Source: Acinetobacter shaoyimingii (GTDB lineage Bacteria; Pseudomonadota; Gammaproteobacteria; Pseudomonadales; Moraxellaceae). From it: a DNA stretch of 64,000 nt. The position numbers and the translations under genes were made by a program. Positions 34,797 through 44,616 of the stretch are shown here, piece after piece (the first letter of the stretch is position 1; the number at the start of each line of letters is the position of its first letter). A model generated the notes under the pieces. It saw nothing but the letters and a program-made list of their open reading frames with translations, did not search any database and had not been told where the DNA came from. Where the stretch lies: contig NZ_CP049801.1 of NCBI RefSeq assembly GCF_011578045.1, positions 2,852,001 to 2,916,000 on the forward strand. Reading direction: 5' to 3'.

Positions 34797-36059
34797 ATGC
34801 TTACCCCTACTTTTGTTACGACCTTCAAATCATTTGTATTGTTTCTTTTCGCCAGTCTCTTCAGTTTTTGTACATATGCACTGTCCCCAGAACTTCTTGA
34901 AGATTTGAAAAAAAATCATGTTGTAGATACAACAAAAACTTTATCGGCAGAACAGATCAATACATTAAAAGTTAAAAATGAACAACTTTATAAACAAAAG
35001 AATATCGATTTTAAAATTTTGATGGTACCTAGTATTGGTGAAGTATCCATTGAAGAATATGCCTTAGACGTTTTCAACGATATAAAAATTGGTGATGAAA
35101 AATTAGATAACGGATTACTTTTAGTTGTTGCTAAAAATGATAGAAAAATGCGTTTTGAAGTGGGTTATGGCTTAGAGGGTGAGATAACTGATATCCAAGC
35201 AGGTCGACTCATTCGACATATATTGGTACCGCATTTTAAAGAGAATCAATATTTCACTGGATTACAGGATGTCCAAAATAATATTTTAAATATCGTCAAT
35301 GGTCGTGATCTTGCGATTTCATCAACTGCCGAGCCCAATCGTTTTGAAAAATCCTTAATTTTACTGAGCAATATTTCTCAAGTTTTATATGGCTCACTCA
35401 TGGTTTTACTTTGGTTTGTTATCCGCTACGACGGACAAGACATCTATAAGAAAGATATTACTACCATAAATAACAACAGTGAAAATGAAGGTATCGCCTT
35501 TTTAGTGACATTTATTATTGCATTAGTTTTGTTTATTTTTCTTTCGCTCATTTTCGATTGGAGCATTTTAAAATTATTATGCCTCGCTTTATTTGGAGGA
35601 CTGATCACGGGACTTATATTATCTGCAATCAAAACAACTTATTTTTTTAGACGACCTTTTTTTTATCTATTATTGGGTATATGGGGGATTGCACTGATCT
35701 ACATGATTTTATGTTTTCTATTCGCAACTCCGAAAGGCACGCTTTCAAATTTTTTATCTCACATTATTGGTTTTATAAAATTTATGATTGCTACCATCGC
35801 CCCTTTAGTGATCAGCATATTCATTTTTAAGTTATTACAATTTATTTATCGACGATGTGTTCCTGTTCAACAGAATACTCAGACACAAAAAAGAAACGAT
35901 GATTCAAACTCATCTTCAAGTTCATCTCATACATCTTCTGAATCATCCAGTTCAGACGCTTCGTCAAGTAGCAGTTCATCTTCAAGCAGTAGTTCGTCGT
36001 CTAATGATCGCAGCTCAGGAGGTGGTTCTGGTGGTGGCGGTGCTTCAGGAAGTTGGTAA
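34797..36059 (+). CDS. TPM-domain (YgcG-type) membrane protein with Ser/Gly-rich tail
   Basis: A hydrophobic N terminus (VTTFKSFVLFLFASLFSFCT) is followed by a TPM domain at about residues 38-165 with the conserved FEVGYGLEGEITDIQAGRLI near 125. About four hydrophobic helices follow (DGQDI to FKLLQFIYRR), then a long run of serines and a GGGSGGGGASGSW tail. This matches YgcG-type proteins, proposed to act in the envelope, with uncertain biochemistry. The TPM domain faces the periplasm in such models. It lies upstream of a Sel1-repeat gene in the same direction. Confidence 0.85.
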   Translation: MLTPTFVTTFKSFVLFLFASLFSFCTYALSPELLEDLKKNHVVDTTKTLSAEQINTLKVKNEQLYKQKNIDFKILMVPSIGEVSIEEYALDVFNDIKIGDEKLDNGLLLVVAKNDRKMRFEVGYGLEGEITDIQAGRLIRHILVPHFKENQYFTGLQDVQNNILNIVNGRDLAISSTAEPNRFEKSLILLSNISQVLYGSLMVLLWFVIRYDGQDIYKKDITTINNNSENEGIAFLVTFIIALVLFIFLSLIFDWSILKLLCLALFGGLITGLILSAIKTTYFFRRPFFYLLLGIWGIALIYMILCFLFATPKGTLSNFLSHIIGFIKFMIATIAPLVISIFIFKLLQFIYRRCVPVQQNTQTQKRNDDSNSSSSSSHTSSESSSSDASSSSSSSSSSSSSSNDRSSGGGSGGGGASGSW

Positions 36060-36235
36060 ACTTATCATGTCTCAACGTCTCAAAACTCGTTTTCTCGCAA
36101 TAATTGAAGAGAAACTCTCAGCAATGACCATTTCAAAAATTACAATCGCATAATACACTTTATCTAAATTTAGGTTTAACTTGATATTTTCATTGAATAA
36201 ATGGAATTAAATTTATATTAAGGGTCATAAAAATT

Positions 36236-37048
36236 ATGAAAAAGACACTATGTGCTTTGCTGGTCACACTTTCAAGCATGAGCTTATTTGCAGAAGCTCC
36301 TGCTGTTGATCCAGCATTTTCCAAAGTACAACAACTCATACAAGCCAAAGACTTCACCAATGCTTATAAAGAACTTGAACAACTTTCCAAAGCAGGCAAT
36401 AGCCAAGCAACTTATAATTTAGCTTATTTAACGCAAACGGGCCAAGGCACAAAACAAGACAATAAAAAAGCAGTAGAGCTCTATCAGCAAGCTGGGAATA
36501 AAGGATATCCGATTGCCAACTATGTTCTTGCACAAAACTATGCTTCTGGGGGATTAGGTTTAACAAAAGATGCAGCCAAAGCTCGTCAATATTTAGAAAA
36601 AGCATCTTCTCAGGGCTTTGATGATGCAACAGTTGAACTTGCTGTGATTTTATTTGCTGAAGGTAAAGACAGTTCTGATAAACAAGCCTTACAAAAACTT
36701 GATCCTTTAATCAAAAAAGGCAATTATGCAGCGATACATGCAAAAGCCCTTTACGATATTTCTCAAGGTTTTAAAACCAAAAAGGAAGCCCCTGTTAAAC
36801 AAGGCTTAGCGAGTATTCAATCTTTAGCACAAAAAGGCTATATTCCCGCATTAATGGCTGCTGGCAATATGTATGTAAATGGCAATATTGTTCCGCAGAA
36901 CTTACCTGAAGCGAAGAAAATTTTTGAGGCTTTAAGCAAACAAAATATTCCTCAAGCAAAAGAAAGCCTAGATGTTGTCAATAAATTATTGGCAGATCAG
37001 GCCAAGAATCCTCCTAAACCCGCGCCAAATGCAAAAGCCAAATCTTAG
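36236..37048 (+). CDS. Sel1-like (TPR-type) repeat protein, periplasmic
   Basis: A signal peptide (MKKTLCALLVTLSSMSLFAE) precedes about six Sel1-type repeats, each a helix pair of about 36 residues. Examples are ATYNLAYLTQTGQGTKQDNK, PIANYVLAQNYASGGLGLTK with KARQYLEKASSQGFDDATVE, and PALMAAGNMYVNGNIVPQNL. The C terminus is a short Pro/Ala/Lys tail. Such proteins act as protein-protein adaptors and the partner is unknown. It lies 176 bp after the TPM gene, where a 28-codon frame at 36067 is not counted as a gene. The bidirectional hairpin at 37072-37095 closes it. Confidence 0.85.
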   Translation: MKKTLCALLVTLSSMSLFAEAPAVDPAFSKVQQLIQAKDFTNAYKELEQLSKAGNSQATYNLAYLTQTGQGTKQDNKKAVELYQQAGNKGYPIANYVLAQNYASGGLGLTKDAAKARQYLEKASSQGFDDATVELAVILFAEGKDSSDKQALQKLDPLIKKGNYAAIHAKALYDISQGFKTKKEAPVKQGLASIQSLAQKGYIPALMAAGNMYVNGNIVPQNLPEAKKIFEALSKQNIPQAKESLDVVNKLLADQAKNPPKPAPNAKAKS

Positions 37049-37071
37049 TCTTTATAAAAAATCGGTCATAA

Positions 37072-37095
37072 AAAACCCTGAAATTCAGGGCTTTT
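37072..37095 (+). terminator. Bidirectional hairpin between the Sel1 gene and the OYE gene
   Basis: CCCTGAA, a single A and TTCAGGG form a palindrome flanked by A and T runs. It is located 24 bp after one stop codon and 20 bp before the other. Confidence 0.75.
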
Positions 37096-37114
37096 ATCAT
37101 GTCTGAAAAATCAC

Positions 37115-38224
37115 TTAAAAGGCTTTAAATAAAGCTTTCAATCCATGTGGTTGTGAACGTAAATATTGAGGACTGATCTTGATTTCAGCACCTAACGCAG
37201 CAGCTGCATGCCATGGCCAACGTGGGTCATACTGTATTGCACGTGCGAGTCCAATCGCATCAGCCTCATTGTTTTTCAATATCTCTTCTGCTTGCTCAGC
37301 TTCCGTAATTAAACCCACTGCGATCACAGGAATATCGACATTTTCTTTAATCGCTTTGGCGAATGGAACTTGATAGTTCGCACCAATCTGAATGTCTTGT
37401 TTAACATGTAAACCACCTGATGACGCATGAATATACACAGCACCCAACTGAGCAAGTGCTTTGGATAAACCAATACTTGACTCAACATTCCAACTCTCTA
37501 CGCCATCCATCCAGTCTGTTGCAGAAATTCGAATACCCACTGGATAATCTTTTGGAACTGCATTTTGAATGGCTTGGAAAACTTCTAGAGTCAAACGAAT
37601 ACGATTTTCAAAACTGCCACCATATTCGTCGGTGCGTTTGTTTGAAAGTGGCGACATAAACTGATGTAGTAAATAACCATGTGCAGCATGAACTTCAATT
37701 AAATTAAAGCCTGCATCCACAGCACGCACCGCAGCTTGTGCAAAATCATCCACAATCTTTCTAATTTCATCCACAGTCAATGCATGTGGTGCAATGTCAC
37801 TTTCATTAAATGGAACATCACTCGCAGAAACCGTTTGCCAACCATGCTCATCTGTCGGTGCAATCTGGTTGCGGCCACCCCAGGGTTTATCGGTCGAAGC
37901 CTTACGTCCCGCATGTGCCAACTGAATAGCAATGGGCATAGGTGAAAGTGATCGCACCTTTTCCAGCAAAGCCTTCATTTGAGCACGTTGCAAATCATTC
38001 CATAAACCCAAGTCAGCATAACTAATACGTCCTTCGGGTTGCACTGCTGTTGCTTCAATGATACATAGACCAGCACCGGACAATGCGTAAGAAGCCCATT
38101 GCTGTTCATGCCAGTACGTCACTTCACCTTGATCCGTCGCTGAATACTGACACATGGGTGCAATCACAATTTTATTGTCAAGTTTCAATGACCCAAATTG
38201 AATGGGTTGGAACAGTAACGACAT
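37115..38224 (-). CDS. Old Yellow Enzyme-type NADH:flavin oxidoreductase (YqjM-like)
   Basis: The 369-residue FMN enzyme matches the OYE family: [20 protein letters not shown] at the N terminus, [11 protein letters not shown] near 105 (histidine and arginine), [20 protein letters not shown] around 175-192 with the substrate-binding H-x-x-H, [20 protein letters not shown] after it and [17 protein letters not shown] near the C terminus. It reduces activated double bonds with NAD(P)H, and the class (YqjM-like) is judged from CQYSA near the N terminus. The substrate is unknown. It shares the convergent terminator with the Sel1 gene. Confidence 0.92.
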   Translation of the reverse strand: [369 protein letters not shown]

Positions 38225-38284
38225 ATCATCTTCCTCATTGAAATGGCTTCATTATCCGATAACTTACTTAGCAGAACTAAGTCA

Positions 38285-40441
38285 TTAAAAAGCTTTGGTC
38301 ACGCTTAAACCTGCACTCCAATTTAAACCATCTGCAGGTTCAAAAAACCGCCCATTACCATCATTGACGATCACGGAACCAATATAGTTTTTATCAAATA
38401 AATTATCGATACGTGCATAGGTACGAACTTTCCAATCATCGTTACGCCATACATAACCAACATCGGCATTCACCGTAATATAGTCTGGCGCTGTATCTGA
38501 GTTGATATCATCGACATAAATTTTATCCATGTATTTGACATCAACACCAGCATTGAAACCTGTTTCAGGTAACCAACCTAGCCCAATAAAAGCTTGGTTT
38601 TTGGCAACACCTGGAATGTAATTTCCCTTATCAATTGCAGCAGCTAAAATTTTATCTGGATCGTTTTGATCACGAATTTCTTCAACATTTGCATCAAAAG
38701 TTGCATCAATAAAACTGTAACTCGCCTGCGCAGATAAATGACGCCACAATTTCTTATTCCAAGATAACTCTACGCCCTGCCGCAAGGTCTCATCCGCATT
38801 TCTATAGGTTGCACGTCCATCTAAAGTACCTGCTGAGACAATGTCATCTTGAGTATTAGACTGAAATACAGCAACAGTGAAATCACCGAGTAAATTTTGT
38901 GTTTTTAAACCAATTTCATAGTTATCACTACTGCCTGGCTTCAAATTAAAATTCATCCCATTATTGGCTGAGTACGCCATTTCCGTAAATGTCGGTGTTT
39001 CAAAACCTTTGGCATAACTTGCGTAAAGATTTGTAGATGGATGAATTTGCCAACTTAATGCTGCTGAAGGCAGAACTTTGTCATAGTCGGTCTTACCACT
39101 ATCATCACCATTTCCACTGACAATATAATGATCTTTGGATTCATAATGCACATTACTATAACGCACACCTGCATCCAAACGTACCGTTGGAATCATATTC
39201 CATGACGCTTGCAAATACGGGTCTAAATTCCACAACGTATTATTTTCATTACGGCGCAAATCACTTTTCACACCATACTGAGGCAAATTATTTTCAAGTA
39301 CATAATTTTCATAACCTTTACGGTCTTCATCCATGTAATCAAATGCCAAACCTGCTGTTATTCGGGTGTTAGGTAACAAATTTTTACCTGTCCAATGCCA
39401 ATCTGTCCCATAATAATTACGTTCAAAATCAATGACGCCACCCGCATGACGTGGATTCTTTTGTGCAGTATCAGGAATTGACTGGTATTGGGTAACTTCA
39501 CGATTACCTGCATAGACCATGGCATCAATTTGATGCTGATCATTAATCGGTTTAGACCACGTTAAACCCGTCTGGGTTTGCTTAATGTCTTTACGAACAT
39601 TAAATTGGCGTAAATATGGTACTTGTTGCTTTGGATTCGCTTGCCATAACGGACGTGTCAGACCTTGTGGATCATCCGCTGTGATATCAACGTAATTCAG
39701 CATCCAATTAATTTTAGAGCCATCTGCCAAATCCCAAGTCAATTTGGCATTGCTCAAAACTTTATCTGAGCCACTATGTTCACGATAACCATTAGTGTCA
39801 AAATACGAGGTACTCACCACATAACTTGGCTCGCCTGCTTTATCAGCACCGCCTTGCAAAATAATATCGCCACGATTTTTGTTATGTGAACCTGTGCTAT
39901 ATCCCATTTCAATTGAATCACGACCTTGACCTTGTTTGGTCGTGGTCAAAATTGTGCCGCCAGATGAGTTTCCATAAAGCGATGAAAAAGGTCCACCCAA
40001 TACTTCAATGTGATCCAAACTGCTTAAGTCAATATTTGAGGTTTGACCTTGACCATCAGGCATCGTCGCAGGAATTCCATCGACATATAAGCGAATACCA
40101 CGAACACCAAATGTAGAGCGAGCACCGTAACCACGCATCGAGATTTGCAAATCTTGCGCATAGTTTTCACGGTTATTGATCTGAAGCCCTGGCACACCTT
40201 TTAAGGTTTCCGTTAGGTTTACACCGAGGTTATTTTGATTATTTTTCTGATCTATTCGATATACCGAAGCAGGTGTTTCTAACCAGCTGGTATCTGTACG
40301 AGCCGCTTCTATTTTTAAAGTGGGTAAAACAACTGACTCGAATTCAGACTCAGCACTTTGCGCATAAAGACTTTGACAAATACACGCAGTTAAACAAAGT
40401 AAACTCAAATGTGCAGGAGTCCATGATTTTTTACCTTGCAT
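38285..40441 (-). CDS. pqqU: TonB-dependent receptor, homolog of the PQQ receptor PqqU (YncD)
   Basis: The 718-residue outer membrane receptor has a signal peptide (LCLTACICQSLYAQS), a plug domain with GVPGLQINNRENYAQDLQIS, RGYGARSTFGVRGIRLYVDG and IPATMPDGQGQTSNIDLSSL, and a barrel that ends GRFFEPADGLNWSAGLSVTKAF. These blocks, plus VSGNGDDSG in an extracellular part and the final NLFDKNYIGSVIVNDGNGRF, match E. coli YncD, now known as the PQQ receptor PqqU. No siderophore genes are adjacent. The OprB-type porin gene ends 20 bp upstream, giving a porin/PqqU operon that fits PQQ-dependent sugar oxidation. Assignment by motif recall, not by alignment. Confidence 0.88.
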   Translation of the reverse strand: MQGKKSWTPAHLSLLCLTACICQSLYAQSAESEFESVVLPTLKIEAARTDTSWLETPASVYRIDQKNNQNNLGVNLTETLKGVPGLQINNRENYAQDLQISMRGYGARSTFGVRGIRLYVDGIPATMPDGQGQTSNIDLSSLDHIEVLGGPFSSLYGNSSGGTILTTTKQGQGRDSIEMGYSTGSHNKNRGDIILQGGADKAGEPSYVVSTSYFDTNGYREHSGSDKVLSNAKLTWDLADGSKINWMLNYVDITADDPQGLTRPLWQANPKQQVPYLRQFNVRKDIKQTQTGLTWSKPINDQHQIDAMVYAGNREVTQYQSIPDTAQKNPRHAGGVIDFERNYYGTDWHWTGKNLLPNTRITAGLAFDYMDEDRKGYENYVLENNLPQYGVKSDLRRNENNTLWNLDPYLQASWNMIPTVRLDAGVRYSNVHYESKDHYIVSGNGDDSGKTDYDKVLPSAALSWQIHPSTNLYASYAKGFETPTFTEMAYSANNGMNFNLKPGSSDNYEIGLKTQNLLGDFTVAVFQSNTQDDIVSAGTLDGRATYRNADETLRQGVELSWNKKLWRHLSAQASYSFIDATFDANVEEIRDQNDPDKILAAAIDKGNYIPGVAKNQAFIGLGWLPETGFNAGVDVKYMDKIYVDDINSDTAPDYITVNADVGYVWRNDDWKVRTYARIDNLFDKNYIGSVIVNDGNGRFFEPADGLNWSAGLSVTKAF

Positions 40442-40461
40442 CTTTTTACCTTAATATGGGC

Positions 40462-41742
40462 TTAGAATGTCACCTTTGTACTCAAACCAAGGACGAAGGC
40501 ATTATTCACGTTATGTGTTGAACCAGGATGAATAACATACTGCACATCTGGACGAATGAGAATTTTCTTACCGAGATGACAGTTATAATTGAGCTCTATA
40601 TTATACTCTGCTTCAGCATTGAATTGATGTTGCCCATTTGCAACTTTCGCATGTACAAAATGTTTATTTAAATGAACACGATTGACAGCCAAACCAATCA
40701 TATCATCAGGATGATCTGTCCCCAATCCAATATACTCAAGCCCAATTTGCTCAGTATTATCAATCTTATTGGTCGCTTGATCATGCCAAGTAAAATTTTC
40801 AAACATTTCTAAGCCTTGTTTGTCTGAACCTGTAGAAGTCAACTGTTGTTCAATTGCAATCCACCCCCCTGTGCTGTGGTCTTCGGGCAATCCTGTGGCG
40901 ATATTTTTCTGATTATTTGGATCATGGGCAGTATTGTATAAAGCCCCAATACGATAACTTCCTGGTAGCCCATTGATAAACGATTGTGGTTTCCAAATCA
41001 TTTCTATTGGAATAGTCACACCATCAGCATGTGCAGTACTTAAACTCCAGCCCAAGCCTTCAGCATTACTTTTGCCATTGTCAGGATTAAACTCATATAT
41101 CCCCATTTGCATGGTCAATTCAGGATCGAAGTCATATCTCACTCGCCCACCCCATGATGCAACAGGATTATTCATCCAAAGATTACTTTGCCATTTACCC
41201 ATTTGAGCACCGCAAAATGAACTATTTTGGAAATCACAAGCCATCACATCAAAATCATTTCCGATGGTGATACGCCCCACTTTTATATTGAGTCCAGAAT
41301 TGCTGAATTGCTTTTCAATCGAGAGTTCTGATAATCGTGTATGTTGATTCCCCCGTCCAAAAGTCACTTGTGAGTTTGAAAGTTGAGGTGCAGACGGATG
41401 TTGTAAATGACGTACCCCAGTACTTTGACCTTGACGCGCTGACACAACTGCTCGGATTTTCACCCCATCCCAACCGGCCATTTTTTTCATGTCCAATTCA
41501 GTGCCAATATTAAAATGTGCAGAGGTTTCTGGTCTTGCACCAGCAAGATGTCCACCACTGACAAGGTATGCTGTATCGCTAAACAACGCAGCATCAAATT
41601 TTATCCCCTGTTGTGCCAAGCGTGTCCTATTGCTGTTTTGATCTCCGATACTATAACTGCTGTTTTGGTCGCTATGCTTTGCATAAACCGTAGTTACAAC
41701 ACATAAAAGCGAGGCAAAAAGTGTAAAACTGGTTTTTTTCAT
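40462..41742 (-). CDS. oprB: OprB-family carbohydrate-selective porin
   Basis: The 426-residue protein has a signal peptide (SFTLFASLLCVVTTVYA) and a beta-barrel that ends LGLSTKVTF. Family pieces are DQNSNRTRLAQQGIKFDAAL, LSELSIEKQFSNSGLNIKVG, RITIGNDFDVMACDFQNSSF, MGIYEFNPDN and GSYRIGALYNTAHDP. OprB porins import glucose and similar sugars. Its stop is 20 bp before the PqqU homolog, so the two are surely one operon. Compared with the porin at 63111-64000 it shares the segments GRxxxGxDF, CGxQMG and YEFNP/YEYNP, so the two are paralogs, each in an operon with a PQQ-related gene. No terminator separates it from pqqU. Confidence 0.88.
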   Translation of the reverse strand: MKKTSFTLFASLLCVVTTVYAKHSDQNSSYSIGDQNSNRTRLAQQGIKFDAALFSDTAYLVSGGHLAGARPETSAHFNIGTELDMKKMAGWDGVKIRAVVSARQGQSTGVRHLQHPSAPQLSNSQVTFGRGNQHTRLSELSIEKQFSNSGLNIKVGRITIGNDFDVMACDFQNSSFCGAQMGKWQSNLWMNNPVASWGGRVRYDFDPELTMQMGIYEFNPDNGKSNAEGLGWSLSTAHADGVTIPIEMIWKPQSFINGLPGSYRIGALYNTAHDPNNQKNIATGLPEDHSTGGWIAIEQQLTSTGSDKQGLEMFENFTWHDQATNKIDNTEQIGLEYIGLGTDHPDDMIGLAVNRVHLNKHFVHAKVANGQHQFNAEAEYNIELNYNCHLGKKILIRPDVQYVIHPGSTHNVNNAFVLGLSTKVTF

Positions 41743-42104
41743 GCAGACTCTTTGAAAAACAGCAATAACAGCGGGAGATTAGCAAAATAGGTGCTAAAAA
41801 TTGAGTGCTGAAATTACAGTGTTTTCATTGAAAAATCTCATCATTTTTTATGATGTGATAAATCATCATCATTGGTTTTGTATATGACTTAAAATTTAAT
41901 AACTTATTGAATATTTAAAAAAACAACTGAATGATTTAATGTGCCTCATGTTGATATAAAAAGACATCGATTAGACATATTTTTTACACGATATGCTATT
42001 TGTATCCTCCATGATTTTTCACTTTTATTTAAATGAAAATATGACTTGTATTCATATGCGCTCACCCCGATATTAAGCAATAACGTCAATCTCTAGCCAA
42101 ACAT
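41743..42104. other. Spacer between divergent oprB and mutM
   Basis: About 360 bp of AT-rich DNA holding the promoters of both divergent genes. I see no strong hairpin. A putative leader for mutM ends in CAAACATATG. Confidence 0.5.
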
Positions 42105-42959
42105 ATGCCTGAATTACCTGAAGTTGAAACGACCAAAACCAGCTTATTGCCTTTAGTTGGACAAAAAGTCATGTCTGTTCAAGTGAATAATCCAAGTTTA
42201 CGCTGGCCTATTCCTAAAAATATTCAAAAGCTTCAGGGTCAAAAGCTGTTGAAACTCACACGCCGTTCCAAATATATTTTGGCCGCGTTTGAGCATGACA
42301 CCATGCTCTGGCATTTGGGCATGTCGGGTAGTTTCCGCTTATGTGACGCAAATACCGAATTGAGAAAGCACGATCATTTAATCATCCAATTTGAAGATGA
42401 TCAGTTGCGATACCACGATCCAAGACGCTTCGGTTGTATCCTTTGGTTAGATAAAACATCACAAACAAAACTCATCGATACGCTTGGTCCAGAACCGTTA
42501 AGTGATCAATTCAATGCAGAATATCTAGCTTCAAAACTTAAAAATAAAAATATCGCCATTAAAGTAGCAATCATGGATAACCATGTGGTGGTGGGTGTTG
42601 GCAATATCTATGCAACAGAAAGTTTGTTCAATCTTGGGATTCACCCTGCCCAACCTGCGTCTAGTCTATCTAAAAATCAAATTGAAAAACTGGTGTTAGA
42701 AATCAAACGTATTTTAAAACAAGCGATTGATTTAGGTGGTTCTACACTTCGTGATTACACCAATGCGATGGGTGAAAATGGTTATTTCCAACAAACGCTG
42801 TTGGCATATGGTCGTGCGGGCGAAATGTGCATCAATTGTGAAACCACATTAGAAAACTTAAAGCTTGGGCAACGTGCAAGTGTATTTTGTCCTGAGTGCC
42901 AACCCTTAAAAAAAGTTAAAGTGCCATCGAAAAAATCTGTGAAAGGAACTCAATCATGA
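42105..42959 (+). CDS. mutM: Formamidopyrimidine-DNA glycosylase MutM (Fpg)
   Basis: MutM removes 8-oxoguanine and ring-opened purines from DNA. The N-terminal proline and glutamate nucleophile/acid (PELPEVETTKTSLL) are intact, as are the lysine in LTRRSKYIL and the zinc finger at the C terminus with CINCETTLENLKLG followed by ASVFCPECQ. The central helix-two-turn-helix includes GVGNIYATESLFNLGIHPAQ. At 284 residues it has a short basic tail after the zinc finger (KKVKVPSKKSVKG). Its stop overlaps the ppiC start by ATGA. Confidence 0.97.
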   Translation: MPELPEVETTKTSLLPLVGQKVMSVQVNNPSLRWPIPKNIQKLQGQKLLKLTRRSKYILAAFEHDTMLWHLGMSGSFRLCDANTELRKHDHLIIQFEDDQLRYHDPRRFGCILWLDKTSQTKLIDTLGPEPLSDQFNAEYLASKLKNKNIAIKVAIMDNHVVVGVGNIYATESLFNLGIHPAQPASSLSKNQIEKLVLEIKRILKQAIDLGGSTLRDYTNAMGENGYFQQTLLAYGRAGEMCINCETTLENLKLGQRASVFCPECQPLKKVKVPSKKSVKGTQS

Positions 42960-43240
42960 AATCTGCCATCGTCCGTCACATCCTTGTTAAAGACAAAGAA
43001 CTGGCTGAACAACTGAAAAAGAAAATTCAGTCAGGTGCAGATTTTGCCAAAATCGCGAAACAACATTCCACCTGTCCTTCAGCAAAAAAAGGCGGTGAAC
43101 TGGGTGAAATTAAAAAAGGACAACTTGTTGCACCTATTGATAAAGCTGTATTTACCTTGGCTGAACGTGAATTGCATGGCCCGATCAAAAGTCAATTTGG
43201 CTGGCATTTACTTGAAATTAAGTTCCGTATGGATTTTTAA
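42956..43240 (+). CDS. Parvulin-type peptidylprolyl isomerase (PpiC-like)
   Basis: This is a single-domain parvulin of 94 residues: SAIVRHILVKDKELAEQLKK, FAKIAKQHSTCPSAKKGGEL and GWHLLEIKFRMDF, with the conserved HIL, C-P-S and H-L-L-E-I features. It lacks a signal peptide, like E. coli PpiC, and should act on cytoplasmic prolyl bonds. It is translationally coupled to mutM by a 4-bp ATGA overlap. The link with DNA repair is positional only. It is followed closely by the end of the convergent HAD gene. Confidence 0.92.
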   Translation: MKSAIVRHILVKDKELAEQLKKKIQSGADFAKIAKQHSTCPSAKKGGELGEIKKGQLVAPIDKAVFTLAERELHGPIKSQFGWHLLEIKFRMDF

Positions 43241-43263
43241 TCTTAATCCAAATTTTCTTCTAT

Positions 43264-44010
43264 TTAGATTAAATTTTCTGACTCATGGTCATAATCAAAG
43301 TCAAAAGTCTCTAAAACTGACTTCAATTCAGTTAAATGTCGTGGACTATGGCTATGATGTTGTTGAAATTTGATTGGATTTTTCACCCAAAATGCCTGCA
43401 TACCTGTTTGTATCGCAGGCAATATGTCCATCTCAAGATCATCGCCTACCATTAAACAAGTACATGGAAGCACATTAAAATCATCGCAAATTTGTAAAAA
43501 TGCCTGAGGCGCTGGTTTTGCGATTTCACGTTCCTCACTGATATAAAATGCATCAAACCATTGGTGTAATTTTAATTTTTCTATTTTCTTTCTCTGCCCA
43601 TGTGCAGGACCATTGCTTAATACAACCCTTTTAACTGGATACTGTTTACAAATCTGAAGTGCTTCTTCAGCACCATCGCAGAATATGGCCTGATTCAATG
43701 CAAAATCGATAAAACAATCATTGAGTTGTATCGCCAGACTACGATCAAAAATTTGAAAACATTCAAGTGGCTTTTGAAATCTGATGATTCGATATTCTTT
43801 TGCTGTGAGTTCATGCTGAACAAATGACTGAAATAAAGCATCGTGATGTTTATCATAACTTAGCCAAAAATCATGCGGATCTATCTCATAATATTCGAGC
43901 AGTTTATCCACTTTTAAACGCGCCAAAATTTGTACCTGATCCCAATCAAAAATGGTTCGGTCTAAATCAAAGATAATGACGTTTAACACTTGCTTGATTT
44001 TTTTATCCAT
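43264..44010 (-). CDS. HAD-superfamily hydrolase (YjjG-like)
   Basis: The 248-residue protein contains HAD motif I VIIFDLDRTIFDW (the second D is the usual acid/base), motif II VVLSNGPAHGQ, motif III lysine in REIAKPAPQAFLQICDDF and motif IV MVGDDLEMDILPAIQTGM. The alpha-helical cap between motifs I and II fits the YjjG/phosphoglycolate subgroup, which often dephosphorylates nucleotides or sugar phosphates. The substrate cannot be assigned. It is convergent with ppiC, stopping 23 bp after it, and monocistronic. The start codon at 44010 has weak ribosome-site support. Confidence 0.9.
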   Translation of the reverse strand: MDKKIKQVLNVIIFDLDRTIFDWDQVQILARLKVDKLLEYYEIDPHDFWLSYDKHHDALFQSFVQHELTAKEYRIIRFQKPLECFQIFDRSLAIQLNDCFIDFALNQAIFCDGAEEALQICKQYPVKRVVLSNGPAHGQRKKIEKLKLHQWFDAFYISEEREIAKPAPQAFLQICDDFNVLPCTCLMVGDDLEMDILPAIQTGMQAFWVKNPIKFQQHHSHSPRHLTELKSVLETFDFDYDHESENLI

Positions 44011-44181
44011 GCTTATTTTTTATTCTTATTTACGCCACTTTACAAGTATGACCATCATATTCCGAAAGTATTCATTCGATTATTTTTTACTATCGATGTT
44101 TCAAATATAGAAAAGGCGCACAGAGTGCACCTTTCTAAGCATCAGAATTCATTCTAAATATTTAAAATAAACACCTAAGAC

Positions 44182-44616
44182 TTATTGTGGACGACGTTTT
44201 AATTCATCACGAATTTCACGTAACAATTCAATATCTTCTGGCGTTGCGGCTGGCGCTTCTACAGCAGGTTCTGTTTTACGTATACGGTTGATAACTTTTA
44301 CAAGTAAAAATACTACCCATGCCAGTAACAAGAAGTTGATCAGTACTGTTAAGAAACTACCGTAGGCAAATACATTTAAGCCTAGGTCTTGAGCTGCTTT
44401 CAACGTTTGAATGTTTCCAGGGTTATCACCCAACACAACAAACCAGTTGGTATAGTCAACATCGCCACCCAGAATCCAAGAGATTAATGGCATGATGATA
44501 TCTTTAACCAATGAATCAATAATTTTGCCAAACGCACCACCAATGATTACACCAATGGCTAAATCCATGACATTGCCTTTGACAGCAAATTCTTTAAACT
44601 CTTGAATGATACTCAT
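44182..44616 (-). CDS. mscL: Large-conductance mechanosensitive channel MscL
   Basis: MscL opens under membrane tension to release solutes on osmotic downshock. The 144-residue product has the N-terminal [22 protein letters not shown]1 with [20 protein letters not shown], a periplasmic loop, TM2 ([20 protein letters not shown]) and a C-terminal charged helix ([15 protein letters not shown]). I start at ATG 44616, the universal family start, with GAGGG five bases upstream; the frame to 44676 is longer only because no stop intervenes. It is monocistronic. Confidence 0.97.
   Translation of the reverse strand: MSIIQEFKEFAVKGNVMDLAIGVIIGGAFGKIIDSLVKDIIMPLISWILGGDVDYTNWFVVLGDNPGNIQTLKAAQDLGLNVFAYGSFLTVLINFLLLAWVVFLLVKVINRIRKTEPAVEAPAATPEDIELLREIRDELKRRPQ

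Noticed and set aside
36067-36153. A 28-codon frame after the TPM gene, beginning MSQRLKTRF
   Set aside because: Too short to support; no ribosome site, and it lies in the spacer before the Sel1 gene.
38285-40441. A siderophore receptor
   Set aside because: The plug and barrel motifs follow YncD/PqqU and no siderophore synthesis, transport or Fur-linked gene is nearby.
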